From the NCBI GenBank assembly GCA_029945375.1, contig CM057066.1, positions 310,001 through 374,000 on the forward strand: 64,000 nucleotides of DNA, written 5' to 3'. The position numbers and the translations under genes were made by a program. Source of the stretch: Agaricus subrufescens (lineage: Eukaryota; Basidiomycota; Agaricomycetes; Agaricales; Agaricaceae). Positions 1 through 10,249 of this stretch are shown piece by piece. Each line of letters starts with the position of its first letter. Position 1 is the first letter of the stretch. The notes under the pieces are model-generated. The model saw only the letters and a list, made by a program, of their open reading frames with translations. It had not been told where the DNA came from and did no database searches.

Positions 1-499
1 CTAAGTGTTCTATGAAGATTGTTCCTCGACCCTTAATATTTTGGGGAGTAGAAGCGGTGTGCACTAATCCGAAGAAACCCATTTGTATTGAAGCAAAGTC
101 CGATAGGTTTCCGGTAAAGTGTGCTGAAGCACCGGAATCAATCATCCACTTAACGTCATAGTGACTGCATTTGATAGTCGAACTTATGAAGAGAGAATCA
201 CACAAGGGGGTCAGATCATCGAGAAGAGTGCCTCTAGCACTCGATTCCATCGCATAGATATTACAAATCGGACTACTATACATAGAGAGAGCTAATACTC
301 GATCCATCAAATGTACGTCAACTGACTCTTGTCCGGTCGATCCTCGGGGCGAATGGGCGCATTGACCCATGCTTGCAACTCGGGATTCATGTAAGATCTG
401 AAACATGTGATTAGTAGAGGCATGTGAAGAGGATGGGGACACTTGCGTGTACGACCCTTCCTTTGTATCCATGTTGCCATCATACTCGTCCTTCTTCAT
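1..499 (-). CDS. copia pol, N-terminal part with aspartic protease (partial)
   Basis: Read on the minus strand from an ATG at 499, this frame is open to the window edge. It contains the retropepsin-type active site in the context KWMIDSGASAHFTGNLSDF, the hallmark of copia protease. About 140 residues of S/H-rich linker precede it. It lies in a different frame from gag, whose stop is at 532, so pol needs frameshifting, re-initiation or splicing. The product would be the Gag-processing protease, followed outside the window by integrase and reverse transcriptase. Confidence 0.75.
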   Translation of the reverse strand, partial: MKKDEYDGNMDTKEGSYTQVSPSSSHASTNHMFQILHESRVASMGQCAHSPRGSTGQESVDVHLMDRVLALSMYSSPICNIYAMESSARGTLLDDLTPLCDSLFISSTIKCSHYDVKWMIDSGASAHFTGNLSDFASIQMGFFGLVHTASTPQNIKGRGTIFIEHL

Positions 500-531
500 C
501 TCCAAGAGAGATTAAGTCTTCATCTTGTTTT

Positions 532-2783
532 TTACTTCTCATCGATAAGGGAAGGCCCTTGCTCCACAACTTCCATTGACCCGAAGCCATTGATCGTGTG
601 ATCGATCGGGGATTCCGTTTCTTCCTCCACCGGGAATGCTTCTTCGATGATGTTGACGCTTTCCGGGAGGTTGAGAACTACGTCCCCCAAGTGTTTGTCC
701 CATGCAAGCAGGGCTTTCAGCTTGGCTTCTTGGTAGGGCGTGACCCTGCCAGTCCAAAGACGAGGATCAGTTATCCTAGCAACTGTCATGGCCAATAGGG
801 TTTTCGTGATGTCCACGTATTTACCATTTGGGTTCCATGAAAAGACGTGGCCATTGGTGTATTTTCCAATAGACCAGACATCCGGTGCCGGGTTGGACCG
901 AAGCGTAACCAGATGTTCGCATTTCATGGGGTAGACATGAACCCATTCATGCATCAAGGAATATTTCCGGTATTCGTGAACCCAGCGATTGGTTCGACGA
1001 TACCGGTCCAGATCAACATCGCCATCATATGATGATTCCGGTGCGCAAGGGATATGCAGGCGCCGGAAATAGCCACGTCGGGAATCGAATGATCGTTGAT
1101 CATAAGGGATGAAGTCATCCGCACAAACCCCATAGAGTTCATTGCAAATTTCCGAAGATGTGATTGTGCGGTTATCATCATCATCAGATTCATATGCCCG
1201 ATAGATTTCCGAAGTAGTCACAGACCAGTGCGGGACGGCAGGAGGTGCAACATCTGCAGAAGTCAGTGACCAGCCATGTGGCGTTTCATCAAATGCCCAG
1301 CCACGATAGACATCGGAAGGGAGTTCCGGAGTCATTTCGTAATCCACGGGTTCCGAGGGATCCCGTTGATTATGGGCATATTCTGATTCCTGTATGGAAT
1401 GATCATGGATCGTCCAGGCAGGATATCCATCCGTACCAGGTAGCCATGTTCCGTCATCTGTGGGATCGGAGACAGAAGTTCCAGGGGTCAGAGTAGGTGA
1501 CGAATATTGTGGAATATCATTCCGCCATTCGCAAATCCAATTATAGAATTGGTCAGATGCGGTTGAGTGGTCGGAAAGTTCATCGTCATCGGAATGATTC
1601 AGATGATTACAATTATGGCCATCGCAGTAAGGGTGTGCGAGATGACCACAATTGAAGTGACGATCGCAATCCGAAGGTGAAAGAATAGGATAAATGATTT
1701 CGTCAGTGTGATATTCCTCTGGAGTAAGAACGGGAGAAAATGCACCGGAAGGAGCGGAGATAGGAGTAGGTCCCATCGTCATGTTCTCAACCTTTCCTTG
1801 ACGTATGCGCTCCACCAGGGAGCGTGTGGAAGGAGCCGGTACTTCGGCTACCATGGGGAAGGCAATCGCGGATGCCGCATTGTAATCTGCAGGCACTTCC
1901 TCGATCTGGGTGACACCACCTTGGTTCTTGCCCTTGCCTTTGCCTCGTGTGCACTTGCGCTTTTTCTCATTGCCTTTGTTCTGGCCAGAAGGACCCTGTT
2001 GGGCCGGCTTCTGCTGCTGCTGCTGCTTCTGTTGTTGGGGAGCCGGAGGCTTCGACCCAGAAGCTTGTGGTTGACCGTTGTTATGGTTCCACTGAGGTTT
2101 CTGCTGGCCTTGTTGTCTAAACTTGGCTGCATTAGCAGTAGAATGAGGGTTGCGCCAGGCACCCATAATCACATCTCGTGCGGCATCAAACTCCATATCA
2201 GTGACCTTCTTTGAAGAGACCAGCATGACTGAAGTCACGCCTTCAAGGCATGGTGGCAATGCGTTAAGTAGCATCATCACTTGAAGGGACTCGTGAATGG
2301 GAGCCCCTGCATTGGAGATTTGAGAGAAAATTGCGCAAAGATGTGCGATGGATCCAGATGGATCGGCCACATCAGGAACTTTAAATGTCATGGCTTCCAT
2401 CAGTTTAGAATAAACAAAGGAAGGTCCACGAACCCTGTAAGTCTCTTTGAGTTTGGTCCAAAGGGCCTTGGCATCAGCGAAGCTTTCCCTAATCATATGA
2501 TCGGGAAGAGCACTCTCGATCACTGCAGTTGCCTGCAAGGAGAGAGCGTCTCTGGCATCGGTCTCTTTCATAAGAGCCTTGAGACCAGCAGTGTCACTGT
2601 CGCTTTTGGGTTCAGGAACCTTGGGTAAGGTTTTTTCTGACCCAGAGACTTCCCACGCAGAAAGGGTGGTATCGGGGTGCCTCATCAAGATGAGGACATT
2701 CCTAACACGGCGCGACCAACTGTCCCAGTTGTCGACACCAGTGAGTTTGGGGAGAGCGTTGACGGAGATTCCGTTTGCGGCCC
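532..2783 (-). CDS. copia Gag polyprotein (gag-polypeptide of LTR copia type)
   Basis: Capsid-like protein of a copia retrotransposon. The N-terminal third, after the motif LPKLTGVDNWDSWSRRV, matches the copia Gag / UBN2 helical region: the ALWTKLKETY segment, then a helix-rich stretch ending near residue 200. A Q/P-rich and then basic segment (KKRKCTRGKGKGKNQ) follows, suited to nucleic-acid binding. The remaining 400 or so residues are acidic and H/Y/D-rich and match nothing I recognise. A canonical CCHC knuckle is not obvious. The frame stays open upstream of the first visible start to 2783. There a lariat-like CTGAC and TTGCAG acceptor suggest that a short 5' exon in the leader supplies the start codon. 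The stop is TAA at 532. Confidence 0.75.
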
Positions 2784-3300
2784 TGCAACCCAGCAGTCAG
2801 TAAATGTAATCTAGGGTACGACAAACTCTATCTAAGGTTATATATAGAATCCAACAAAGGCTATCAACTCGTTTCAACAGCGAGCAATTGGGATAAATAT
2901 AGAACTCAAGCTTCAGAGAAGCAAGATCTAAAATAGATCCACAGATCGTATCTCGAGCTGGAAAGGCGAGAGCGATTGTGGGGCCCATAACCTGTTGATA
3001 AAGCAGAGCTGCTACCTGCAGCATGGAGTACGGATAGACTCACATTGCTATATTCCTAAGCAGTAGGGGATTGCAGTAGTAGATAGAGCTTGTAGAGCAA
3101 AGTGAGAGAGGAAACTGAACTGTTATTCTATGGAATACATGTAGGGTTTATATACTGACAAAGAACTCATAGTGGTAAAGGGTAATGTGAAACATACAGG
3201 TAAAACAGAGTCCAGAAGGAGTCCATAGTGAACATGCATAAAACGATTAAAAAGGTGTGGCATAGTGCATAGTGCACAGTAGTTGCTCATACACGTCATA
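2784..3300 (-). repeat. probable 5' LTR and leader of the copia element
   Basis: Minus-strand non-coding stretch upstream of gag. It has a TATATAAACC box near 3150, a CT-rich initiator-like tract near 3100, and a GTGAGT donor near 3040 that could pair with the TTGCAG acceptor at 2783. Exact LTR ends and a tRNA primer-binding site could not be fixed because the partner LTR is outside the window. Confidence 0.4.
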
Positions 3301-3808
3301 CCGAGCGTATAACTCGAGGTATTTCGTCAACACAAAGAGTCACTTCTCCTTGCAGAGATTTTCAAAATGTCGTTATCTCTTTGCTTCTCACATTGTACTT
3401 CATCCAGTCATCCACTCTCCCTTGCGCTGGCGAGGAATGGTCGGTATGCCAGGGTTCTATGAGTATGTCATTGATCCAAATATATTGCTAGTGTCATTTC
3501 TCACTTTGTTGTTCAGGACTATCACCCAGTCCATTCCAACCGCAAGGGCGCGGCGATCTTTCTGACGCCCAATCCATGCTTGTTCAAATGTTAGCGAGTA
3601 CTCGCTCAACTGTGTTTCCGGAAAAGCAAAATAGGTCTATTGCTGTGGTGGCTCCCTGTGGATATGGTTAGAGTGGGGAGCTAGGATGGTATGATCCTAG
3701 TAAACATCACCTGTAATGGTACATTCATCAACAACTCCGAATTGACTGAAATCTTTCTTTCCTGATGTTCTCCTGTCATCTAAGTGAAAAAACAACAACG
3801 GTGGTTTG
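3301..3808. other. intergenic, nothing recognised
   Basis: Between the copia leader and the inverted-repeat element. One plus-strand ORF of 97 codons (3272-3565) is open here but has no recognisable motif and overlaps the copia leader. I treat it as chance. Confidence 0.5.
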
Positions 3809-3904
3809 GATGGCACACGTAGCTGATTTATGTATACTGTACATAAGGCATACAGCTGGCTGTACAAACCACATACAGCCGGCTGTACATTTAGGTGCCA
3901 GGGA

Positions 3905-4365
3905 GTAGAATTCTACTGCACTGGGGCTATTGTGGGCAATAGAATTTTACTGTAGTAGAGATGTTGTGGGCAGTAGAATTCTACTGTAGTAGGGACATTG
4001 TGAGCAGTGGAATTCTACTGTAGTAGGGACATTGTGGGCAGTAGAATTCTACTGTAATAGAGATGTTGTGGGCAGTAGATTTCTACTGTAGTAGGGACAT
4101 TGTGGGCAGTAGAATTCTACTGTAGTAGGCAAGTTGTGAGCAGTAGAATTCTACTGCACTAGGAATATTGTGGGCAGTAGAATTCTACTGTAGTAGGGAC
4201 ATTGTGGGCAGTAGAAGAATGGGCAGTAGAATTAGTAAGTAGAATTCTGCAGTAGGAATGTTGTAGACGGTAAATTCTTTGCCGGTTAGGATGTTGTGGC
4301 CAGTAGAATTCTACTGGACTGGCAAATTGTAGTCAGTAGAATTCTACTGCACTAGGAATATTGTG
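3905..4365 (+). repeat. 35-bp minisatellite built on the palindrome AGTAGAATTCTACT
   Basis: About a dozen head-to-tail units of roughly 35 bp, each holding the 14-bp palindrome AGTAGAATTCTACT followed by a GTAGTAGGGACATTGTGGGC-like spacer. A degenerate mirror copy lies at about 6785-7170 in the other arm. Regular palindromes near the ends of a transposon are what repeated transposase-binding sites look like, but that role is inferred. Confidence 0.8.
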
Positions 4366-4374
4366 GATTACAAA

Positions 4375-4665
4375 TAAAGATCATCAGTACATCATTGATG
4401 TTATCAATTGTTACTCATCAACTGATTATATCAGCCATCAATGCATCACACATCACATCACTGCATCATTCTGGCCATCAATTATTACCCATCAACTGAT
4501 TACATCAGCCATCACTGCATCACACATCACATCACTGCATCACTTTGGCCATCAATAATCCCATCAGCAATCCCATCAATGCATCACATATCACATCACT
4601 ATATCACTCTGGCCATCAAAGATCCCATCAACAATCCCATCAATGCCATCAGAGTAGTAGTACAA
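4375..4665 (+). repeat. about 70-bp tandem repeat rich in CATCA
   Basis: Three to four diverged units of about 70 bp made of CATCACACATCACATCACTG-like strings, with a strong strand asymmetry in A/C versus T/G. The mirror copy is at 6515-6755. The short ORFs here merely translate the repeat and are not genes. Confidence 0.75.
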
Positions 4666-4789
4666 TAAATGGTTGCTCAATTGCTGGTCATTGGCTGGCT
4701 CAATTAGTATGAAACTTGAAATATGCAGTAATATACATGATATCTCTTTATATGCAATATTATGTGGTACCAATCAGCATATTGCCTGA

Positions 4790-5270
4790 TATGGCAGCGC
4801 TTTTCCAGGAAACAAAAAGGGCTGCTGTGGGCGCATTTCTGGGTCCCTCTAGGTGTAAAGAGGATCGATGGAAAGCGTTATTGAAGGGCTTTCCAACGAG
4901 TATAATTACGCGATGTGTGGTGAAGAATTCAGAAAGATACAAGCTAATTATATCTCTGATACAAAAAGAGCTGTTGTGGGCGCATTTTCTGATCAATTTA
5001 TTTCAAGTGTATATCAGTGGAAAGCTGTTCAAAGAAGCTTTTGATTGAATGTAGTTACAGAATGTTTCAACTAGAAACCAGCTAGATATGAGCCAGTTAC
5101 ACTTTGATGACAAATGGGCTGCTGTGAGCGCATTCCTAGACTACTATAGATGAAATGTATATCGCTGGAAAGTGTTGAGAAATGGCTTTTCAACGAGTAT
5201 ACTTACATAGTGTTTGGATAAGAAATGGGAAAGATATGAACAGATTACACTTTGGGTAGAAACAGAGAGA
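4790..5270 (+). repeat. three diverged units of about 150 bp
   Basis: Each unit runs GGGCTGCTGTGGGCGCATTT ... GGAAAGCGTT ... GCTTTTCAACGAGTATA ... GAAAGATA ... AGTTACACTTTG. Three copies follow each other in the left arm, with mirror copies at about 5940-6420. The 110-codon ORF at 4716-5048 runs through the units and has no family resemblance, so I do not call it a gene. Confidence 0.65.
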
Positions 5271-7289
5271 GATTGATTTTTAGCAAGCTGGATATTGAGT
5301 ATAATACTACCAGACACTGTATGCGTCTGCTGTACATGGTTATCTAGCTATTGCAAGTAACAGCTAATGAATTGACCAAGAGGATAAGGCTCTAGAAGCT
5401 AAAGAATAATTCGCATTTTGAGAGTAGAAAATACACTTTATCTACACATTCTGTCTATAATATCTGCTTGTAAAAGCATGTAGCAGTAGCTCCCAATCAT
5501 CCCTATTGAATGCAAAAAACTGCTTGTTGATTGACCAAGAGGTGAGGTAGATACATGAAAAAAGGCGACTTAGACATAAGTAGTACATGTATATGCTCAT
5601 AGTTCTTTGATCTATTTCATGCTCTTCTTGCTTTTGAACGCTTTTTCAGCTATATCTCCCTCAACTCTTGGTCAATCAACAAGCAGTTTTTTGCATTCAA
5701 TAGGGATGATTGGGAGCTACTGCTACATGCTTTTACAAGCAGATATTATAGACAGAATGTGTAGATAAAGTGTATTTTCTACTCTCAAAATGCGAATTAT
5801 TCTTTAGCTTCTAGAGCCTTATCCTCTTGGTCAATTCATTAGCTGTTACTTGCAATAGCTAGATAACCATGTACAGCAGACGCATACAGTGTCTGGTAGT
5901 ATTATACTCAATATCCAGCTTGCTAAAAATCAATCTCTCTCTGTTTCTACCCAAAGTGTAATCTGTTCATATCTTTCCCATTTCTTATCCAAACATATGA
6001 AGTATACTCGTTGAAAAGCCATTTCTCAACACTTTCCAGCGATATACATTTCATCTATAGTAGTCTAGGAATGCGCACAGCCCATTTGTCATCAAAGTGT
6101 AACTGGCTCATATCTAGCCGGTTTCAGTTGAAACATTCTGTAACTACATTCAATCAAAAGCTTCTTTGAACAGCTTTCCACTGATATACACTTGAAATAA
6201 ATTGATCGAAAATGCGCCCACAACAGCTCTTTTGTATCGAGATATAATTAGCTTGTATCTTTCTGAATTCTTCACCACACATCGTAATTATACTCGTTGG
6301 AAGCCCTTCAATAACGCTTTCCATCGATCCTCTTTACACCTAGAGGGACCCAGAAATGCGCCCACAGCATTTTTTTCAAAGCGTGCCATATCAGGCAATA
6401 TGCGATTGTACCATAATATTGCATATAAGATACTGTATATTACTGCATATTTCAAGTTTCATACTAATTGAGCCAGCCAGTGAGCAACGAGCCCATTTAT
6501 TGTACTACTACCTGATTATTGATGGGATTGTTGATGGGATCTTTGATGGCCAGAGTGATAGTGATGTGATATGATGCATTGATATTGCTGATGGATTAAT
6601 GGCCAAAGTGATGATGTGATGTGTGATGCATGATGGCTGATGTAATCAGTTGATGGGTAATTGATGGCAAGCGTGCGTGTGATGCATTGATGGCTGATAT
6701 AATCAGTTGATGAGTAACAATTGATAATATCAATGATGTACTGATGATCTTTATTTGTAATCCACAATATTCTAGTGCCAATTCTAGACTAATTAGTCAG
6801 TAGAATTCTACTGTACAACATAACTGGGTAGGAATCTACTGTCCACAACATTCCTACTGTAGTAATTCTACTGACAATGACTACGCTGCAAATTCCTCAC
6901 TACTGCAGTGAAATTCTACTGCTATTCCACAACTTACTGCTCACACTGCGAAGAGGAATTCTACTGCCCACGTCTACTACAGTATCTACTGCCCACAACA
7001 TCTCACGAGAATTTAACAATCCTACTACAGAGATTCCAAAGCCACAATCCCTCTTAAAGTACTCTTGCTCACAATGTCTACTACGGTAGAATTCTACTGC
7101 CCACAACATCTCTACTACAGTAAAATTCTACTGTCCACAATAGCCCCAGTGCAGTAGAATTCTACTCCCTGGCACCTAAATGTACAGCCGGCTGTATGTG
7201 GTTTGTACAGCCAGCTGTATGCCTTATGTACAGTATACATCAGTCCCCTACCCCAGATGGCACCTGTACTAGAGAATAAGCTACTGCCA

Positions 7290-8120
7290 CAGCAACATGA
7301 GAAGAACCAGTAGCCAAGGCCATCGGCGTAGCATCATTAACATCTGAAATTACACATGAGCGGACTGCAATACACAGACAAACCGATCATCATGCTGACC
7401 GGTATACGTAGTCTTACCCTGCTTGCTGTAAGGAACAGCTTGCGAACGTGTTTCTTTTGGCGTTTTGTTCCCGAAGCGTGTTTAAGCCTGTTAATGTCAG
7501 TCCGAAAGTCATGCTTCAAAAAAAAAATATGGCGAAAGCAAGGAAGGAGGCTGCATGATTAGAGTTGGAATCGTACAGGCTGCACTTCCATAGCATTAGC
7601 TGAGACCAAACACAGCTAGGTGCTCGACCTCGTGGCACAGGAATCCTCAAACTTTCCTCACAGATGCCTCTTGCTCCTTTCACTTGGTCAAGACAATAAA
7701 TGTCTGCAAAGTACCAGTCGTACTCTTCTGACTAATAAGTAGGCAATTGCATAGGCTTTGATAAAGATACATAGGTATATATACCAGCAGTTCTCCCTTA
7801 CTCAGCGCTTTTAATTATGCTATAACGAAACAGCAATTAAATATACATAGCAGACCGTCATAGTTGTCCCTGCCGTCTATGTTTCTTGTTCCGGTCAATG
7901 CTACCCATCCCCGTAGAACAATCCCTTTAAAGACGTCGTGCAGCCTTGTATATACTCGGATGAGGGCCCTACCTCCTTTACTCGACTCGGAGATAGGGCG
8001 GCTGAAATGGAGCGTTGGCGGATATACAGGGTTCAGTATCACCAAGAGAGGCCTAGGGAGAAACGGCTGGTCAGCGGTCTGTCGTTATACTCACCGTACC
8101 AAATGTCATAGTCAACGATA
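7290..8120 (-). pseudogene. relic of a STAND-gene 5' region, matching 17.1-18.06 kb
   Basis: Patches align in order with the region upstream of STAND gene A: the ACATGAGCGG site, a CAGTC(A/C)GAAAGT-GTGCTTCAAAA stretch, CAAACACAGC-AG...ACCTCGTGGCAC, and the GGCTGGTCAGCGGTCTGTC / GGCTAGTAAGGGCCTGTCA region. The likely first coding exon is frameshifted by stops near 7335, and the inverted-repeat element interrupts it at its 3' side. It reads as the remnant of a second STAND locus whose body is gone. Confidence 0.5.
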
Positions 8121-9050
8121 GCCATAGAAAGTGCAACAGGCCTTGAAGGAGTATACAAGGGCTCTGAACTACCATCGCAGTGACAGAATCCTGTCGTGCA
8201 GTGACTCTATCTTGGCGAAAGCAAGATACACATTTGACAAGGCAGAAGGCAAATTTGCTGCTGATGAGGCGGACGTTGATTGACTAAGGCCAACATGTGA
8301 GCGAAGCCACGGTCGAGTTGTGTCATATAGTTGTCGTAGAAGTTACTGCATAAGAAAACGTTTCATTGTTCTTCCTTGTTCTATGGGCAATTGCAGCCGG
8401 AATGGACAGGATGTTTAACAACGCTATCACAGATGATAGTATCGCCAGCCTCGTTCCACCTCGTTCTCATTGTCACAATTGAGGGCATCCCAGCTCATGG
8501 CCACCCATCACGTCCTCTTCTGACCAATTGGCTCTCCCAAGAGGAAACCAGATATGGTTCACCGCATTGAGTAAAAGAGCCTTCATCTAGGAACTCCGCA
8601 TACCAGTTGGGTGACAGGAGGAAACTGAGGTTCGTAAACCGTGAGCAGCATTGACGAGCCATCAGCTGGTTGAGGGCATCATGAGACGAACTCAGAATTG
8701 ATCCAAAGCCGATTGGAGATAAGACGGGAAAAGTCAAACGAAGGCTTGGATTAGAAAGAAAGGAAGGGGGATGGTTGGTGAAAAGGTTTGATAGCTTTGT
8801 ACTGCCAATGAAGGCGTAGAAAGATCGAGTTCCCGACAAGTAGGATAAGTAGGATGTTTGCATGAATCTGAAAGAGACGGGAGAAGCAACCCTGTGCTCT
8901 CGTTGAGGGATGGTTTGTTGGTTGGATTAAGAGTTGTGTACGCGTCAATGCCGAAGAAGGGAACGGATGCGGGAGGAACACACTTGGGCTGTGTCTACCA
9001 GCAGGGCACGTCGCTAAGGCTGCCCACAACTCAGCTCGATGGTTCCAGTC
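8121..9050. other. no gene recognised
   Basis: Several overlapping ORFs up to 122 codons occur on both strands, but none shows a family motif or a convincing spliced frame. By position it corresponds to about 18.06-18.75 kb in the duplicated segment. Confidence 0.4.
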
Positions 9051-9960
9051 CTAAGTCATGGAAAGAATTAGGCGAGGAAAGCGGATATAAGGTTCAACAC
9101 ACCAGAGAGAGACCATATCACTAATAGAGTCTGACACAGCATCATGATATGCAGCGGTGGGTCTGAGAACTGCAGGAACTTTGACATGGCTGGTTTCTAG
9201 AAGGGGGATGCACCAAACTATTGACAAAATGCCGCTCATCAGTGATGTCTTCATTTCAGCCAGAAAACCACTCATGCGCAATGGCAAAGGTTGAATCCAG
9301 TTGTTCTCGCCTTCAAAGCCCGATGTGGCACGCATTACACTGGCCACCGTTGACAACGTTGACAATGCAGATGATTGCAGTCGTGTGGCCTTCACATCCC
9401 ACATAGTCGTTATCATTTACTGGCAGACAAATTTCCATGAATTCGCCTTCAGACGGGTATGGAGTCTAAGGCATAATATCATGAATTAGAGGTTTAGTGC
9501 CAGAACAATATTCCGTACTTGCTGATAAAATCTTTGTAAACAGAGGGAATGGGTATAGAGTTGTCGAAACGAAGACTTCTCTGTGTGATGTGAGACAAAG
9601 AGCTGATCAGGAATGGGAAATTGCTGACCGGTTTCACCGGTGACATTTTGGTCATGGAGGAGGCGGTCGAGGGCAAAGCTGTCTGCATCGCCGTCGCTCT
9701 GGCTCCTGAGCAGCGCAGCGAGTTTTGTCTTGATAGAAGTTGACACAGTGTCACGATACGTAGTGGTGGGCCTGAGAACGGCAGGACTTTTGGTATAGCT
9801 GGTTTCTGCAAGGGGGAGGTAACAGACTATCGACTAAAGGCCACTCATCAGTGATATCTTCATTTCAGCCAGAAAACTACTCACGCATGATGATAAAGGT
9901 TCATTCTAGTCATTCTCACGTTCAAATCCCGATGTCCACTGTTGAACATCAATTCTGAGG
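9051..9960 (-). pseudogene. two tandem relic exons of an unknown gene family
   Basis: Two roughly 210-bp copies (about 9127-9340 and 9739-9945, minus strand) share a splice acceptor (TTCTAG or TTGCAG) followed by KPAVLRPT-type coding sequence: ETSHVKVPAVLRPTAAYHDA in one, ETSYTKSPAVLRPTTTYRDT in the other. The second continues open for about 85 codons (9486-9746). A third, more diverged match lies at about 18840-18930 inside the gene candidate there. The family is unknown to me. Stops and frame changes suggest decayed copies. Confidence 0.4.
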
Positions 9961-10249
9961 CCACAGAAACAATGTCAAGAGCCGAGGGTGTCGTGAACTG
10001 TAGAGAGCACGCGAGATTGTGACGTCACGCTCTCAACTTGTTCTGCTTGGCCTATAGCTCCAACCGCAATCTTTGTGCACCACTGCGCGATGCTCTCTGG
10101 CTGAGCTCCTGTCCCTGCAACTCAAAACCGGGCCGCCATCCGCTTGTCCTCCACCGCCTCCTTCATCTTGTCCCCGCCCATGCCTTCTCTGCCAAGCCTT
10201 TCCCCTGCTTGCTCTCTTCCTGCCTGCCATCTCGTTCCTCTCCAAGTGC

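Larger units (their letters stand above)
1..2783 (-). mobile_element. Ty1/copia LTR retrotransposon, internal region, cut by left edge
   Basis: A minus-strand copia-type element whose gag lies at 532-2783 and whose protease begins the pol frame at 1-499. The Gag fold and the protease motif DSGAS identify the superfamily. Integrase, reverse transcriptase and the 3' LTR lie beyond the left edge of the window. The 5' leader is on the right, at about 2.8-3.3 kb. Gag and pol are in different frames. No disabling stop is seen inside the visible coding part, so the element may be fairly young, but autonomy cannot be judged from this fragment. Confidence 0.85.
3809..7263. mobile_element. 3.45 kb foldback element: giant imperfect inverted repeat
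   Basis: The left arm (about 3817-5543) is the reverse complement of the right arm (about 5663-7255). The centre of symmetry is near 5603, with a roughly 120-bp unique loop. Outer ends share a run around TGTATACTGTACATAAGGC, then GTACAGCCGGCTGTATG-type subterminal palindromes. The 8-mer GATGGCAC lies directly outside both ends (3809-3816 and 7256-7263, same orientation), as expected for an 8-bp target-site duplication of hAT-like or related DNA transposons. No transposase is encoded, so the element would be non-autonomous. The right arm differs mainly by small deletions. A palindrome-induced assembly error is the main alternative. Confidence 0.65.

Noticed and set aside
3905..4365. CRISPR-like array of regular repeats
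   Set aside because: Unit length and spacing resemble a CRISPR array only superficially: spacers are themselves repeats, the repeat is a palindromic minisatellite, and the genome is fungal.
4361..5048. Short ORFs of 60-110 codons inside the foldback element
   Set aside because: They translate tandem repeats, have no family signature, and mirror ORFs appear on the other arm as a result of symmetry.
9920..9945. tRNA-like TTCAAATCCCG segment
   Set aside because: No cloverleaf, acceptor stem or anticodon arm can be built around it.
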